Source: Amycolatopsis sp. NBRC 101858 (GTDB taxonomy: Bacteria > Actinomycetota > Actinomycetes > Mycobacteriales > Pseudonocardiaceae). From it: a stretch of 64,000 nt of DNA. Below are positions 1-8,376 of this stretch, piece after piece (within the stretch, counting starts at the first letter, position 1; each line of letters begins with the position of its first letter). The notes under the pieces were generated by a model. That model saw only the letters and a list, made by a program, of their open reading frames with translations, was not told the origin of the DNA and did no database searches. The position numbers were made by a program, and so were the translations under genes. The stretch covers positions 2,124,681 through 2,188,680 of the forward strand of contig NZ_BSTD01000001.1 in the NCBI RefSeq assembly GCF_030269325.1, given 5' to 3'.

Positions 1-37
1 TGCTGTCGTCACTCACGCTACCAGAGTGACGACAGCA
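1..37. promoter_or_regulatory. 14-bp-arm palindromic operator upstream of TetR gene
   Basis: The arm at 1-14 (TGCTGTCGTCACTC) is repeated as its perfect reverse complement at 24-37, with a 9-nt spacer. The right arm overlaps a possible -35 (GTGACG, 26-31), followed 17 nt later by TAAGCT (49-54). TetR-family proteins usually bind such dyads and repress their own gene, so autoregulation is inferred. A divergent target to the left of the window is possible. Confidence 0.7.
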
Positions 38-61
38 TCTGCTGTCGCTAAGCTGGCGGGC

Positions 62-628
62 ATGGCTCGCTGGGAAGGCAACGCACGCGGCCGGCTCGAG
101 CAGGCGGCGCTGGACCTGTTCACCGAGCAGGGCTACGACCGCACGACGGTCGCCCAGATCGCCCGGCGCGCGAATCTCACGGAGAGGTCGTTCTACCGCT
201 GGTTCAGCGACAAGCGCGAGGTCCTGTTCGGCGACGACGAGCTGGTCTCACGGTTCACCGCCGAGATCGCCGCGGTTCCCGCGGGGACGGGCGCGTTGCC
301 GACCCTGCTGGCGGCGTTCGCGAGCGCACCAGAGGTGTTCCGGCCACGCGAGTTCCTCCGCGAGCGGGCGGCGGTGGTCGCGGCGAACCCGCCGTTGCGG
401 GAACGCGAGCTGATCAAGGCGACGAACCTGTCGGCAGCGCTGGTGTCGGCGCTGGCGGACCGGGGGTGCGACCCGCAGACGGCACGGCTGGCGACGGACG
501 TCGGGTTGGCGGTGCTGCGGCTGGCGAGTGCGCGGTGGGTGGTCGAGGAGAACGCCGACTTCCGCCGGCTGCTCGCGGAGGGAGCGGCGGAGGTGCTCGC
601 GATCGCTTCGGACGTCGGCGGCGGCTAA
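62..628 (+). CDS. TetR/AcrR family transcriptional regulator
   Basis: This is a 188-residue regulator. The N-terminal helix-turn-helix lies at about residues 13-56, with the typical TetR run QGYDRTTVAQIARRANLTE followed by SFYRWFSDKREVLF. The C-terminal ligand domain is variable, so the ligand is unknown. I start it at ATG 62 rather than GTG 26. GTG 26 lies inside the right arm of a perfect palindrome, while ATG 62 sits 7 nt after a TAAGCT -10 box, which fits a leaderless transcript. It converges on purL, from which it is separated by a perfect hairpin. The operator at 1-37 suggests autorepression; a target gene may lie left of the window. Confidence 0.85.
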   Translation: MARWEGNARGRLEQAALDLFTEQGYDRTTVAQIARRANLTERSFYRWFSDKREVLFGDDELVSRFTAEIAAVPAGTGALPTLLAAFASAPEVFRPREFLRERAAVVAANPPLRERELIKATNLSAALVSALADRGCDPQTARLATDVGLAVLRLASARWVVEENADFRRLLAEGAAEVLAIASDVGGG

Positions 629-666
629 GCGACGGCGGCACGGTCCCGGGACCGTGCCGCCGTCGC
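629..666. terminator. Bidirectional terminator between tetR and purL
   Basis: Two 19-nt arms (629-647 and 648-666) are perfect reverse complements with no formal loop. The palindrome begins directly at the end of the TetR gene and ends 7 nt from the purL stop. No T-run follows, as is common for actinomycete terminators. Confidence 0.75.
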
Positions 667-673
667 CCGCAGC

Positions 674-2980
674 TCAGCCGAACAGGGCCGGGAGCGTCTT
701 CTCCCAGGTCTCACGCAGCTCGTCCAGGGTGAACTCCGTGATGCCCTGCAGCTCCAGCGTTCCCGAATCCGGGTCCACCACGCCCGTCTTCCGCCACGGC
801 AACCCGCGCGCCGTGCACATCTCCGTGAAGCGCAGCTCCTCCGTGCGCGGGACCGCCACCAGCACCCGGCCCGCCGACTCGGAGAACAGCTGGACGAACG
901 GGTCCTGCCCGTCGTCGAGGAACACCCGCGCGCCGCACTGTCCGATGAGGACCGTCTCGACCAGCGTCTGGATCAGGCCGCCGTCGGACAGGTCGTGCGC
1001 CGCCGAGATCATGCCGTCGCGGGAGCCCGCCACCAGGATCTCGCCCAGCAGCTTCTCGCGGGCGAGATCCACGCGCGGGGGCACGCCGCCGAGGTGGCTG
1101 TGGAGCTCGCGGGCCCACGCCGAACCGTCCAGCTCGTCGTGCGTTTCGCCCAGCAGCAGCAGGGTTTCGCCCGCCTCCGCGCCGATGCCCGTCGGGATGC
1201 GGCGGGTCACGTCGTCGATCACGCCGAGGACGCCGATCACCGGCGTCGGCAGGATCGCCGTCGACCCCGTCTGGTTGAAGAAGCTCACGTTGCCGCCCGT
1301 CACCGGGATGCCGAGCTCGACGCAGCCGTCCGCGAGACCGTGCACCGCCTGCTCGAACTGCCACATCACGCCCGGGTCGGTCGGGGCGCCGAAGTTCAGG
1401 CAGTCCGACACCGCCACCGGCGTCGCGCCGCCCGTCGCCACGTTGCGGTACGCCTCCGCCAGCGCGAGCTGCGCGCCGCGGTACGGGTCGAGGTAGACGA
1501 ACTTGCTGTTGCAGTCCGTCGCCACCGACACGCCGCGGCCACTCGACTCGTCGATCCGGATCATGCCCGAGTCGGACGGCTGCGACAGCACGGAGTTACC
1601 GCGCACGTAACGGTCGTACTGCGACGTCACCCATTCCTTCGAAGCCTGGTTGGGCGAAGAAATAAGACGAAGCACGTCCGCGCGCAGTTCGTCCGAAGTG
1701 GACGGACGTGGCAACTTGTCGGAAGTGTCGGCGATCAGCGCGTCCTGAGTGGACGGACGCTCGATCGGCCGGTCGTACACCGGTCCCTGGTGCGCCACCG
1801 TGTGCGCCGGGACGTCGACGACGACCTCGTCGTTCCAGGTGATCACCAGGTGCTCGCCGTCGGTGACCTCACCGATGTCGGTGGCGATGACGTCCCACTT
1901 GCGGCAGACCGCCATGAACGCCTCGACGTTCTCCGGCGAGACGACGGCGCACATGCGCTCCTGCGACTCGCTCGAAAGCACCTCCGCCGGCGTCATCCCG
2001 GTGGCGCGCAACGGAACGCGGTCGAGGTAGATGTGCATGCCGCCGTCGCCGGCCGCGGCCAGCTCGGACGTCGCGCAGGAGAGCCCGGCGCCGCCGAGGT
2101 CCTGGATGCCGACGACCAGCTTCTGCTCGAACAGCTCGAGGCAGCACTCGATGAGCACCTTCTCGGTGAACGGGTCGCCGACCTGGACGCTCGGCAGCTT
2201 CTTGCGGCCACCCGACGACTCGTCACCCGAAAAGGTGTCACTCGCCAGGACGGAGACGCCGCCGATGCCGTCGAGGCCGGTGCGCGCGCCGAACAGGATG
2301 ATCTTGTTGCCGGTGCCGGACGCGAAGGCCAGGTGCAGGTCCTCGACGCGCATCGCGCCGACGCACAGCGCGTTGACCAGCGGGTTGCCGGCGTAGGACG
2401 GGTCGAACACGAGCTCGCCGCCGACGTTGGGCAGGCCGAGGCAGTTGCCGTAGCCGCCGACACCGGCGACGACGCCGGGCAGCACGCGCTTGGTGTCGGG
2501 GGCGTCGGCCGGGCCGAAGCGCAGCGCGTCCGAGACCGCGAGCGGCCGCGCGCCCATCGCCATGATGTCGCGGACGATGCCGCCGACGCCGGTCGCGGCG
2601 CCCTGGTACGGCTCCACATAGGACGGGTGGTTGTGGCTCTCCACCTTGAAGGTGACCGCCCAGCCCTCGCCGATGTCGACGACGCCCGCGTTCTCACCGA
2701 TGCCGGCCAGCATCTTGGCCTTCATCTCGTCGGTGGCGGTCTCCCCGAAGTAGCGCAGGTGCTTCTTCGACGACTTGTAGGAGCAGTGCTCGCTCCACAT
2801 CACCGAGTACATGGCCAGCTCGGCGTCGGTGGGCCGGCGGCCGAGGATTTCCCGGATGCGGGCGTACTCGTCGTCGGCGAGCCCGAGCTCGCGATACGGC
2901 TGGGTGTGGTCCGGGGTCGCCCCGGCGCGCTCGGTGGTGTCAACGGTGCTGGTCACGGTGTCCGTGTCAGGGTTCGCCAC
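674..2980 (-). CDS. purL: Phosphoribosylformylglycinamidine synthase subunit PurL
   Basis: PurL is the ATP-dependent synthetase subunit of FGAM synthase. With PurQ (glutaminase) and PurS it converts FGAR to FGAM in cytoplasmic de novo purine synthesis. From GTG 2980 the protein has 768 residues, normal for the small (non-fused) PurL. Visible signatures are [14 protein letters not shown] near the N-terminus, [13 protein letters not shown] and [13 protein letters not shown]. An upstream ATG at 3028 would add 16 residues with no family match. GTG 2980 lies 7 nt after TATCCT, so a leaderless transcript is likely. Its partners purQ and purS are about 4.3 kb away on the same strand, separated by an oppositely oriented ABC exporter operon and a split-barrel gene. 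Confidence 0.95.
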   Translation of the reverse strand: MANPDTDTVTSTVDTTERAGATPDHTQPYRELGLADDEYARIREILGRRPTDAELAMYSVMWSEHCSYKSSKKHLRYFGETATDEMKAKMLAGIGENAGVVDIGEGWAVTFKVESHNHPSYVEPYQGAATGVGGIVRDIMAMGARPLAVSDALRFGPADAPDTKRVLPGVVAGVGGYGNCLGLPNVGGELVFDPSYAGNPLVNALCVGAMRVEDLHLAFASGTGNKIILFGARTGLDGIGGVSVLASDTFSGDESSGGRKKLPSVQVGDPFTEKVLIECCLELFEQKLVVGIQDLGGAGLSCATSELAAAGDGGMHIYLDRVPLRATGMTPAEVLSSESQERMCAVVSPENVEAFMAVCRKWDVIATDIGEVTDGEHLVITWNDEVVVDVPAHTVAHQGPVYDRPIERPSTQDALIADTSDKLPRPSTSDELRADVLRLISSPNQASKEWVTSQYDRYVRGNSVLSQPSDSGMIRIDESSGRGVSVATDCNSKFVYLDPYRGAQLALAEAYRNVATGGATPVAVSDCLNFGAPTDPGVMWQFEQAVHGLADGCVELGIPVTGGNVSFFNQTGSTAILPTPVIGVLGVIDDVTRRIPTGIGAEAGETLLLLGETHDELDGSAWARELHSHLGGVPPRVDLAREKLLGEILVAGSRDGMISAAHDLSDGGLIQTLVETVLIGQCGARVFLDDGQDPFVQLFSESAGRVLVAVPRTEELRFTEMCTARGLPWRKTGVVDPDSGTLELQGITEFTLDELRETWEKTLPALFG

Positions 2981-2987
2981 GGCCGCC

Positions 2988-2993
2988 AGGATA
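2988..2993 (-). promoter_or_regulatory. -10 box of leaderless purL promoter
   Basis: On the minus strand TATCCT is followed by 7 nt and then the purL GTG. No Shine-Dalgarno sequence is present. This spacing places the transcription start at or next to the start codon. Confidence 0.6.
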
Positions 2994-3029
2994 CGGGGCG
3001 CACCCGGCCACCCCGGACGGCGGGCCACC

Positions 3030-3124
3030 GAAAATCGGTTGCCCCGGCGAACCGCTCGTGCGGGTGTGAGGCAGCCGACACCACCGCCCGCCCGGGACCA
3101 CCGCGCGCCGGAAAATCGGTCGCC
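3030..3124. repeat. Direct repeat in purL / ABC-exporter divergent region
   Basis: GAAAATCGGTTGCC at 3030-3043 recurs as GAAAATCGGTCGCC at 3111-3124 (13 of 14 identical, same orientation). Both copies lie in the divergent intergenic region. The A-rich core stands out against the high-GC background. It may be a regulator site; no regulator is identified. Confidence 0.5.
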
Positions 3125-3156
3125 TTCCGCTGGTCGGCGGCTTACCGTCGGGAGTC

Positions 3157-4791
3157 GTGCTTTCCGCCACGTATCCCTTCCCGCCGCTGCGGCTGCCCGC
3201 GCGGCCGAGTGCGAGCCGCTTCCTGCTCGCCGTGTTCCGGGCCCGGCTCGGCACGGTGCTGGGCGCCGCCGCGCTCGGTGTCGTCTGGGCGCTGCCGGGT
3301 GCGCTGGTGCCGCTGGTGATCGGCCAGGGCATCGGCGCCGTCAGCGCGCACGACGGTGCCGCCGTCTGGCGCTGGGCGCTGGCCGCCGCGCTGCTCGGCG
3401 TGGTGCAGACGCTCACCGGGACCTGGCTGCACTTCCTCAACTACGGCCTCTGGCTGCACGGCGCGGGCTCGACGCAGCGCGCCGTGTCGGCGCACACCAC
3501 CCGCGTCGGCGCCGGGCTGCGCGAGAAGACGACCACCGGCGAGCTCGTCGCGATCTCCACGACCGACATCAACCACATCGGCAACACCGTCGAGATGACC
3601 GGCCGGGCGTTCGGCTCGCTGCTGGCGTTCGTCGTGGTCGCCGTCTGGCTGATCTCGACGTCGCCGCTGCTCGGCGTGGTCGCGCTGGTCGGCGTGCCGG
3701 TCGCGGTGCTGGGCATCGGGCCGCTGCTGGCGCCCCTGCAGAAGCGCAAGGCCAAGCAGCGCGAGAAGCGCGGGGACGTCAACGCGCTCGGCGCGGACAT
3801 CGTGTCGGGCCTGCGGATCCTGCGCGGCATCGGCGGCGAGCGGCGGTTCTTCACCCGCTTCCGCGAGACGAGCCAGCGCGTGCGCCGCGCCGGGATCGAG
3901 GTCGGCCAGGCCGAGGCGTGGCTGGCCGCGGCGGAGATCGCGCTGCCCGGCCTGGTCACCGTGGTGATCACCTGGCTCGGCGCGCGGCTGGCCGTGGCCG
4001 GGGAGATCGGCGTCGGGCAGCTGGTGGCGTTCTACGGCGTTTCGGCGTTCCTCATCTGGCCGGTCACCGCCGCGACCGAGGCCGTCGGCTCGATCACGTC
4101 GGGCCTGGTGGCGTCGCGGAAGGTGGTGGCGCTGCTGGGGATCCACCCGAAGCTGGCGGACCCGGCGACGCCGGTCCGGCTGCCCGCGGGGCCGCTGGAG
4201 CTGGTCGACACCGAGTCCGGCGTGCGGGTCGCGGCCGGGCGGCTGACGGTCGTCGACTTCGGCGCCGACGGCGAAGCGGTGGCCGACCGGCTGGCGCGGT
4301 TCGCCGACCCGGCCGAGGGCGAAGAGGTGCTGATCGGCGGCGTCCGGGCGGACCACGTCGCGCTCACGGAGCTGCGGCGGCGGGTCGTCTACGCGCACAA
4401 CCAGGACATCTGGTTCTCGGGCGTGCTGCGCGAGCAGCTGGCGCCGGCGCGGCCGAGTGGCGTGAGCATCACCGAAGCGCTGTACGCGGCCGACGCCGAC
4501 GACATCGTCGAGGCGCTGCCCGAGGGCGTCGACGAGGTGATCGGCGAGCGCGGGCGCGAGGTGTCCGGCGGCCAGCGGCAGCGGCTGAACCTGGCCCGCG
4601 CGCTGGCGACCGACGCCGACGTGCTCGTGCTGGACGAGCCGACGTCGGCGGTCGACGCGCACACGGAGGCACGCATCACCGAGCGCATCGCGGCCCTGCG
4701 CCGCGGCAAGACGACGGTGGTGTTCAGCCAGAGTCCCTTGTGGACACACGTGGCAGACGAGGTCTTCACGGCGAAGGTGGTGACGGTATGA
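3157..4791 (+). CDS. ABC exporter half-transporter, degenerate-ATPase subunit
   Basis: A 544-residue fusion of a six-helix membrane domain (about residues 20-300) and an ABC ATPase domain. The nucleotide domain is asymmetric. The signature ([15 protein letters not shown]) and Walker B ([12 protein letters not shown]) are intact, but the Walker A position reads [14 protein letters not shown] and has no Lys-Ser/Thr, and the H-loop His is replaced (VVFSQSP). The ATG of the next gene overlaps this stop by 4 nt (ATGA), so the two are translationally coupled and should form a heterodimer. GTG 3157 follows TACCGT by 8 nt, and GGGAG lies very close to it, so the start is less certain. The substrate is unknown (drug or lipid export is usual for the family). 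Confidence 0.88.
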   Translation: MLSATYPFPPLRLPARPSASRFLLAVFRARLGTVLGAAALGVVWALPGALVPLVIGQGIGAVSAHDGAAVWRWALAAALLGVVQTLTGTWLHFLNYGLWLHGAGSTQRAVSAHTTRVGAGLREKTTTGELVAISTTDINHIGNTVEMTGRAFGSLLAFVVVAVWLISTSPLLGVVALVGVPVAVLGIGPLLAPLQKRKAKQREKRGDVNALGADIVSGLRILRGIGGERRFFTRFRETSQRVRRAGIEVGQAEAWLAAAEIALPGLVTVVITWLGARLAVAGEIGVGQLVAFYGVSAFLIWPVTAATEAVGSITSGLVASRKVVALLGIHPKLADPATPVRLPAGPLELVDTESGVRVAAGRLTVVDFGADGEAVADRLARFADPAEGEEVLIGGVRADHVALTELRRRVVYAHNQDIWFSGVLREQLAPARPSGVSITEALYAADADDIVEALPEGVDEVIGERGREVSGGQRQRLNLARALATDADVLVLDEPTSAVDAHTEARITERIAALRRGKTTVVFSQSPLWTHVADEVFTAKVVTV

Positions 4792-6533
4792 AGCGGCTCC
4801 CCACGGCGTCCCGGCGGGACGTCCGGCGCTGGGCGCTGAAGACGGCGGCGGTGCACAAACGCGAGTTCGGGCTGCTGCTGGGCTCGCTGGCCGTGGCCAC
4901 CCTGATCGGGCTGGCCGGGCCGCAGCTGCTCGGCGCGCTGGTCGACGACGTCGCGGCCGGCACGACGACGGGTCACGTCGACGTGCTGGCCGTGGTGTTC
5001 GTCGGGATCCTGGCGTTACAGGCCGTGGCGCGGAAGATCGCGCGGCTGCGCGGCGCGGTGTTCGGCGAGCTGGTGCTGGCCGAGACGCGCGAGGAGTTCG
5101 TCGGGACGGCGCTGCAGCTGCCGCTCGGCACGGTCGAGGCGGCCGGCACCGGCGACCTGCTCAGCCGCGCCACGACCGACCTCGGCCGGATCGACCACGC
5201 GGCGCGGTTCGCGGCGCCGGAGATCCTGATCGCGGCGGTGACCGTGGTGTTCACGGTCGTCGCGATGGTGCTGACGTCGCCGTTGCTGTCGCTGAGCCTG
5301 CTGGTCGCGGTGCCGCTGCTGCTGTGCGTGAACGTCTGGTACCAGCGGCGGATCCCGGCGCTGATGCAGTGGATGCTCGACCGCTGGGCGGACCTGACGA
5401 CCAGCGTCCACGAGACGGCGGAGGGTGCGCGCACGGTCGAGGCGCTCGGGCTGACCGAGCACCGGGTCGGCGCGGCGTACGACGCGCTGGACCGCAGCAT
5501 CCTCGGCGAACGGCGGATGCGGGCCCTGCAGCTGCGGTGGCTGCCGTCGCTGGAGATCAGCTACGTGCTGCCGCTGGCGGTCATGCTGCCGCTCGGGCTG
5601 CTCGCGTACACGCGCGGCTGGGCCGGGCTCGGCGAGATCACCACGATGCTGCTGTACGTGCAGGCGATGTCGGCCCCACTGAACGAAGCGCTGTTCTGGC
5701 TGGAGGACCTGCAGGTCGCGGCGGCCGCGGCGCGCCGGATCCTGGGCATCCACGCGGTGTCCGTCGAGGAGTCACCGAAGGTGGCAGACGTGCCGCGCGG
5801 GCGTGACATCGACGTGCACGGCGTCCGGTTCGCCTACACGGCCGACCGCGAGGTGCTGCACGGCATCGACCTGAGGGTGCCGCGCGGCGAGCGGCTGGCG
5901 ATCGTCGGGCCGTCCGGCGCGGGCAAGTCGACGCTCGGCCGGCTGCTGGCGGGCATCGCGGCGCCGTCGTCGGGCTCGGTCCGGATCGGCGGCCAGGACG
6001 TGTCGTCCCTGGCCGACGACGTCCTGCGCGGCGAGGTCCTGCTGCTGACCCAGGAGCACCACGTGTTCTCGGGGACGCTCCGGCAGAACCTGGCCCTCCC
6101 GGCCCGCCGGGCGGGCGGCGACTGGACGGACGACGAGCTGCTGGCGGCGCTGGCCTCGGCGGGCGCGTCGGACTGGGTGGCGACCCTGCCGTCCGGGCTC
6201 GACACGAAGCTGGGCTCGGGCGAGCACCCGGTACCGGCGGCGATCGCGCAGCAGCTGGCGCTGGCCCGCGTGGTGCTGGCCGACCCGCACACGCTGGTGC
6301 TCGACGAGGCGACGTCCCTGCTGGACACGGGTTCGGCGCGGGACCTGGAGCGGTCGCTGAACAGCGTGCTGGAAGGGCGCACGGTGATCGCGATCGCCCA
6401 CCGCCTGCACACGGCCGCGGCGGCCGACCGGGTCGCGGTGGTCGAGGGCGGCCGGATCACGGAGCTGGGCCCGCACTCGGCGTTGCTCGCGGCCGGCGGC
6501 TCGTACGCACGACTGGTGGCGGCGGCTTCGTAG
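4788..6533 (+). CDS. ABC exporter half-transporter, partner subunit
   Basis: A 581-residue membrane-plus-ATPase half transporter starting at ATG 4788, which overlaps the previous stop. Walker A (VGPSGAGKSTLGRLLAG), Walker B (LVLDEATSLLD) and the H-loop (IAIAHRL) are intact. The LSGGQ-type signature is replaced by VPAAIAQQLALAR. The defects mirror those of the upstream subunit, so the dimer would have one consensus site (this Walker A with the partner's signature) and one degenerate site. That arrangement is established for heterodimeric exporters such as the TM287/288 type. The long in-frame extension upstream of residue 1 is antisense and out-of-frame sequence, not protein. Confidence 0.9.
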   Translation: MKRLPTASRRDVRRWALKTAAVHKREFGLLLGSLAVATLIGLAGPQLLGALVDDVAAGTTTGHVDVLAVVFVGILALQAVARKIARLRGAVFGELVLAETREEFVGTALQLPLGTVEAAGTGDLLSRATTDLGRIDHAARFAAPEILIAAVTVVFTVVAMVLTSPLLSLSLLVAVPLLLCVNVWYQRRIPALMQWMLDRWADLTTSVHETAEGARTVEALGLTEHRVGAAYDALDRSILGERRMRALQLRWLPSLEISYVLPLAVMLPLGLLAYTRGWAGLGEITTMLLYVQAMSAPLNEALFWLEDLQVAAAAARRILGIHAVSVEESPKVADVPRGRDIDVHGVRFAYTADREVLHGIDLRVPRGERLAIVGPSGAGKSTLGRLLAGIAAPSSGSVRIGGQDVSSLADDVLRGEVLLLTQEHHVFSGTLRQNLALPARRAGGDWTDDELLAALASAGASDWVATLPSGLDTKLGSGEHPVPAAIAQQLALARVVLADPHTLVLDEATSLLDTGSARDLERSLNSVLEGRTVIAIAHRLHTAAAADRVAVVEGGRITELGPHSALLAAGGSYARLVAAAS

Positions 6534-6599
6534 TCCGGAATGTCCGGAGTTCGGGAAGTGTTGCTCCTGGGTGGAGGGATCTTCTACCTGGGGAGTGAC

Positions 6600-7025
6600 A
6601 TGTCTTTCGCGATGACGGCGGCCGAACGCGAATCGTTCTTGAGCGGAACGCACGTCGGGATCCTGGCGGTGGAGCGAGCCGGACGGGCACCGCTGGCGGT
6701 CCCGGTTTGGTACGACTACGCACCGGGCGGCGAGCTGCTGATCTGGATGGAACGCGACACGGTGAAGGACAGGTCCATCCGCGCGGCCGGCCGGTTGAGC
6801 TTGGTGGCCCAGGACGAGAACCCGCCGTACAAGTACGTGACGGTGGAGGGCCCGGTGGTGGCGAACGACGAGCCACCGACGCGCGAGCAGGCGTTGCGGA
6901 TCGCGGGCCGCTATTGGCCGGCGGACCAGGCGAAGGCGTACGTCGACTCGGCACTCGGGGAGCGGTCGGTGCTGGTGCGGGTCCGGCCGGAGAAGTGGCT
7001 TTCGAACGACCAGAGCAAGAGCTGA
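6600..7025 (+). CDS. Pyridoxamine 5'-phosphate oxidase-like split-barrel protein
   Basis: A 141-residue single-domain protein of the FMN/F420-binding split-barrel family. It resembles small actinobacterial PNPOx-like proteins: MTAAERESFLSGTHVGILAV, then PLAVPVWYDYAPGGELLIWM and VTVEGPV. Such proteins reduce or bind flavin/F420 cofactors; the substrate is not deducible. I chose ATG 6600 over the start at 6540 because GGGGAG at 6590-6595 sits 4 nt upstream and the family begins near here. It lies 66 bp after the exporter operon on the same strand and may be read through from it. Confidence 0.8.
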   Translation: MSFAMTAAERESFLSGTHVGILAVERAGRAPLAVPVWYDYAPGGELLIWMERDTVKDRSIRAAGRLSLVAQDENPPYKYVTVEGPVVANDEPPTREQALRIAGRYWPADQAKAYVDSALGERSVLVRVRPEKWLSNDQSKS

Positions 7026-7033
7026 GCCCGGAC

Positions 7034-7103
7034 CTGTGGACAACCCGCGTCCACCGGCCCGGAACTGTCGGTGGGCGCCGATAAACTGGATACCGGGGGC
7101 CGA
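7034..7103 (+). repeat. 70-bp element, copy 1, with DNA-damage-type promoter
   Basis: This block matches 9961-10030 in the opposite orientation, with about 60 of 70 positions identical by eye and no gaps. It begins CTGTGGACAA and contains CTGTCGGTG, then 8 nt, then TAAACT. That fits the published RecA-independent (ClpR/PafBC-type) mycobacterial promoter pattern TTGTCRGTG-N8-TANNNT. No plausible gene follows on the plus strand before purQ. It may be a remnant of a 13E12/DUF222-type repeat element, which often carries such promoters; that origin is inference. Confidence 0.65.
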
Positions 7104-7198
7104 GGGCCGCCCCCGCGCAGCAACCTCGCGTTCCGCGCCGGTCGGCTCCGCGGATTCCAGGCACTTCGGCGGGACGCAAACCCCGTGTTCAGGACGCC

Positions 7199-7272
7199 GA
7201 CACGCGTGATTGAGCAGTCGACACGCGTACCCAGGCGGTCGGCTCGCGTACCTGGAGCGTCGGCTCGAAAGC
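7199..7272. repeat. 21-bp imperfect tandem repeat
   Basis: Units begin at 7199 (GACACGCGTGATTGAGCAGTC is 21 nt, split here for reading as GACACGCGTG / ATTGAGCAGTC), 7220, 7241 and 7262. Units 1 and 2 share GACACGCGT; unit 3 reads GGCTCGCGTACC and unit 4 is partial. A weaker unit may precede 7199. The array fills the gap downstream of the promoter-like element and upstream of the purQ terminator. No coding function is seen. Confidence 0.6.
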
Positions 7273-7275
7273 TGC

Positions 7276-7307
7276 GCGGCCGGGAAGCCCGCAAGCCTCC
7301 CGGCCGC
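7276..7307 (-). terminator. purQ terminator hairpin
   Basis: The 10-nt arms GCGGCCGGGA (7276-7285) and TCCCGGCCGC (7298-7307) are perfectly complementary around a 12-nt loop. The hairpin begins 6 nt beyond the purQ stop codon. Confidence 0.75.
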
Positions 7308-7313
7308 GGAAAC

Positions 7314-7991
7314 TCAAGCCTTGATCAGCGCGTCCACCGCGCTGTAGAACATGACCAAACCGTCGTCCGACGGCCCGGTCAAAGCGTCGATCGCGTGCTC
7401 CGGGTGCGGCATCAAGCCCACAACCCGCCCGTTCTCCGACCGGATCCCCGCGATGTCGTTGCGCGACCCGTTCGGGTTCCCGCCGACGTACCGGAACACC
7501 ACGCGCCCCTCGGCCTCGAGTGAGTCCAAAGTGGACTGCTCGGCCATGTAGCACCCGTCGATGTTCTTCATCGGGATGAGGATCTCGGCGCCGGGCTCGT
7601 ACCGCGACGTCCACGCGGTGTCGGTGTTCTCCACCCGCAGCCACTGGTCGCGGCAGATGAAGTGCAGGCCCTGGTTGCGGATCATCGCGCCGGGCAGCAG
7701 CCCCGCCTCGCACAGGATCTGGAACCCGTTGCAGATGCCGAGCACCGGCATGCCCGCGCGCGCCGCGTCGATCACCGAGTTCATCACCGGCGCGAACCGG
7801 GCGATCACGCCCGCGCGCAGGTAGTCGCCGTACGAAAAGCCACCCGGGACGACGACCGCGTCGACGTCGTGGAGGTTTTCGTCCGCGTGCCACAGGGGCA
7901 CGGCTTCCGCGTCGGCGTAGCGGACCGCGCGGGCCGCGTCGCCGTCGTCGAGCGTGCCCGGGAACGTGATGACGCCGATGCGCGCGCTCAC
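7314..7991 (-). CDS. purQ: Phosphoribosylformylglycinamidine synthase subunit PurQ
   Basis: PurQ is the class I glutaminase that supplies ammonia to PurL for FGAM formation. The protein has 225 residues from GTG 7991. The glutaminase nucleophile lies in [10 protein letters not shown] and the His-Glu pair in MPHPEHA. The fold begins [16 protein letters not shown], and [15 protein letters not shown] is typical of PurQ. GTG 7991 overlaps the purS stop as GTGA, so purS-purQ is translationally coupled; a start at 8015 would lie inside purS. A strong hairpin follows, so the transcript appears to end before reaching purL. Confidence 0.95.
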   Translation of the reverse strand: MSARIGVITFPGTLDDGDAARAVRYADAEAVPLWHADENLHDVDAVVVPGGFSYGDYLRAGVIARFAPVMNSVIDAARAGMPVLGICNGFQILCEAGLLPGAMIRNQGLHFICRDQWLRVENTDTAWTSRYEPGAEILIPMKNIDGCYMAEQSTLDSLEAEGRVVFRYVGGNPNGSRNDIAGIRSENGRVVGLMPHPEHAIDALTGPSDDGLVMFYSAVDALIKA

Positions 7992-8227
7992 GCGTCCACC
8001 CGCGTGATCGTCCACTGCTCGATGACCGGGTTCGCGAGGAAGCCCTCGGCGATCTTCTCGAGCGTCGCGTCGTCGACGGTGTCGTCGACCTCGATCTCGA
8101 AGTGCTTGCCCTGGCGGATCTCCTTGATCCCAGTGAAGCCGAGACGGCCGGCGGCGCCGAGCGCGGCCTGTCCCTGCGGGTCGAGGATTTCGGGCTTGGG
8201 CATGACGTCGACGACGACTCGGGCCAC
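7988..8227 (-). CDS. purS: Phosphoribosylformylglycinamidine synthase subunit PurS
   Basis: PurS is the small bridging subunit of the PurLQS complex. From GTG 8227 it has 79 residues, the usual size: [19 protein letters not shown], then [24 protein letters not shown] lies about 9 nt upstream of GTG 8227. The upstream ATG at 8281 would add 18 unmatched residues. The -10 box TATGCT (8270-8275 on the minus strand) gives a leadered transcript of roughly 35-40 nt. This contrasts with the leaderless starts of purL, purC, purB and purD. It is divergent from the GMC dehydrogenase gene. Confidence 0.92.
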   Translation of the reverse strand: MARVVVDVMPKPEILDPQGQAALGAAGRLGFTGIKEIRQGKHFEIEVDDTVDDATLEKIAEGFLANPVIEQWTITRVDA

Positions 8228-8346
8228 GGCAGGCTGCTCCTTATTCACGCAGGTCGTGGGTACCCCGCGAGCATAGTTCACCCAGTTCGGCAGGCGGCGG
8301 GCACCTAGACTGGCCGTGGGCGCCGACCTGCGCCATGATGAGTCGT

Positions 8347-8365
8347 TGACATCGCGCCAACAGCT
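8347..8365. promoter_or_regulatory. Shared operator-like motif upstream of GMC gene
   Basis: TGACATCGCGCCAACAGCT here differs at only two positions from 11586-11604, upstream of the aldehyde dehydrogenase gene. The core TGACA-N3-GCCA is an imperfect dyad. It ends 11 nt before the GMC start, downstream of a possible -10 TAGACT at 8306-8311, so bound protein would block transcription. The regulator is unknown. Confidence 0.55.
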
Positions 8366-8376
8366 GTGGAGGCACC

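Noticed and set aside
995..3319. 774-residue plus-strand frame antisense to purL
   Set aside because: It mirrors purL codons (high G+C third-position shadow), is Arg/His-rich and has no domain-like order.
2811..4787. Long N-terminal extension in frame with the second ABC exporter subunit
   Set aside because: It is out-of-frame sequence over purL and the first exporter gene. The ATGA overlap and homology place the start at 4788.
7071..7523. Plus-strand gene driven by the damage-type promoter copy 1
   Set aside because: The frame runs through a tandem repeat, the purQ terminator and antisense purQ, and its residues are low-complexity.
8347..8365. TTGACA at 8346-8351 as the GMC -35 box
   Set aside because: No acceptable -10 lies 16-18 nt downstream, since that position falls on the RBS. 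The bases are better explained as part of the shared motif.
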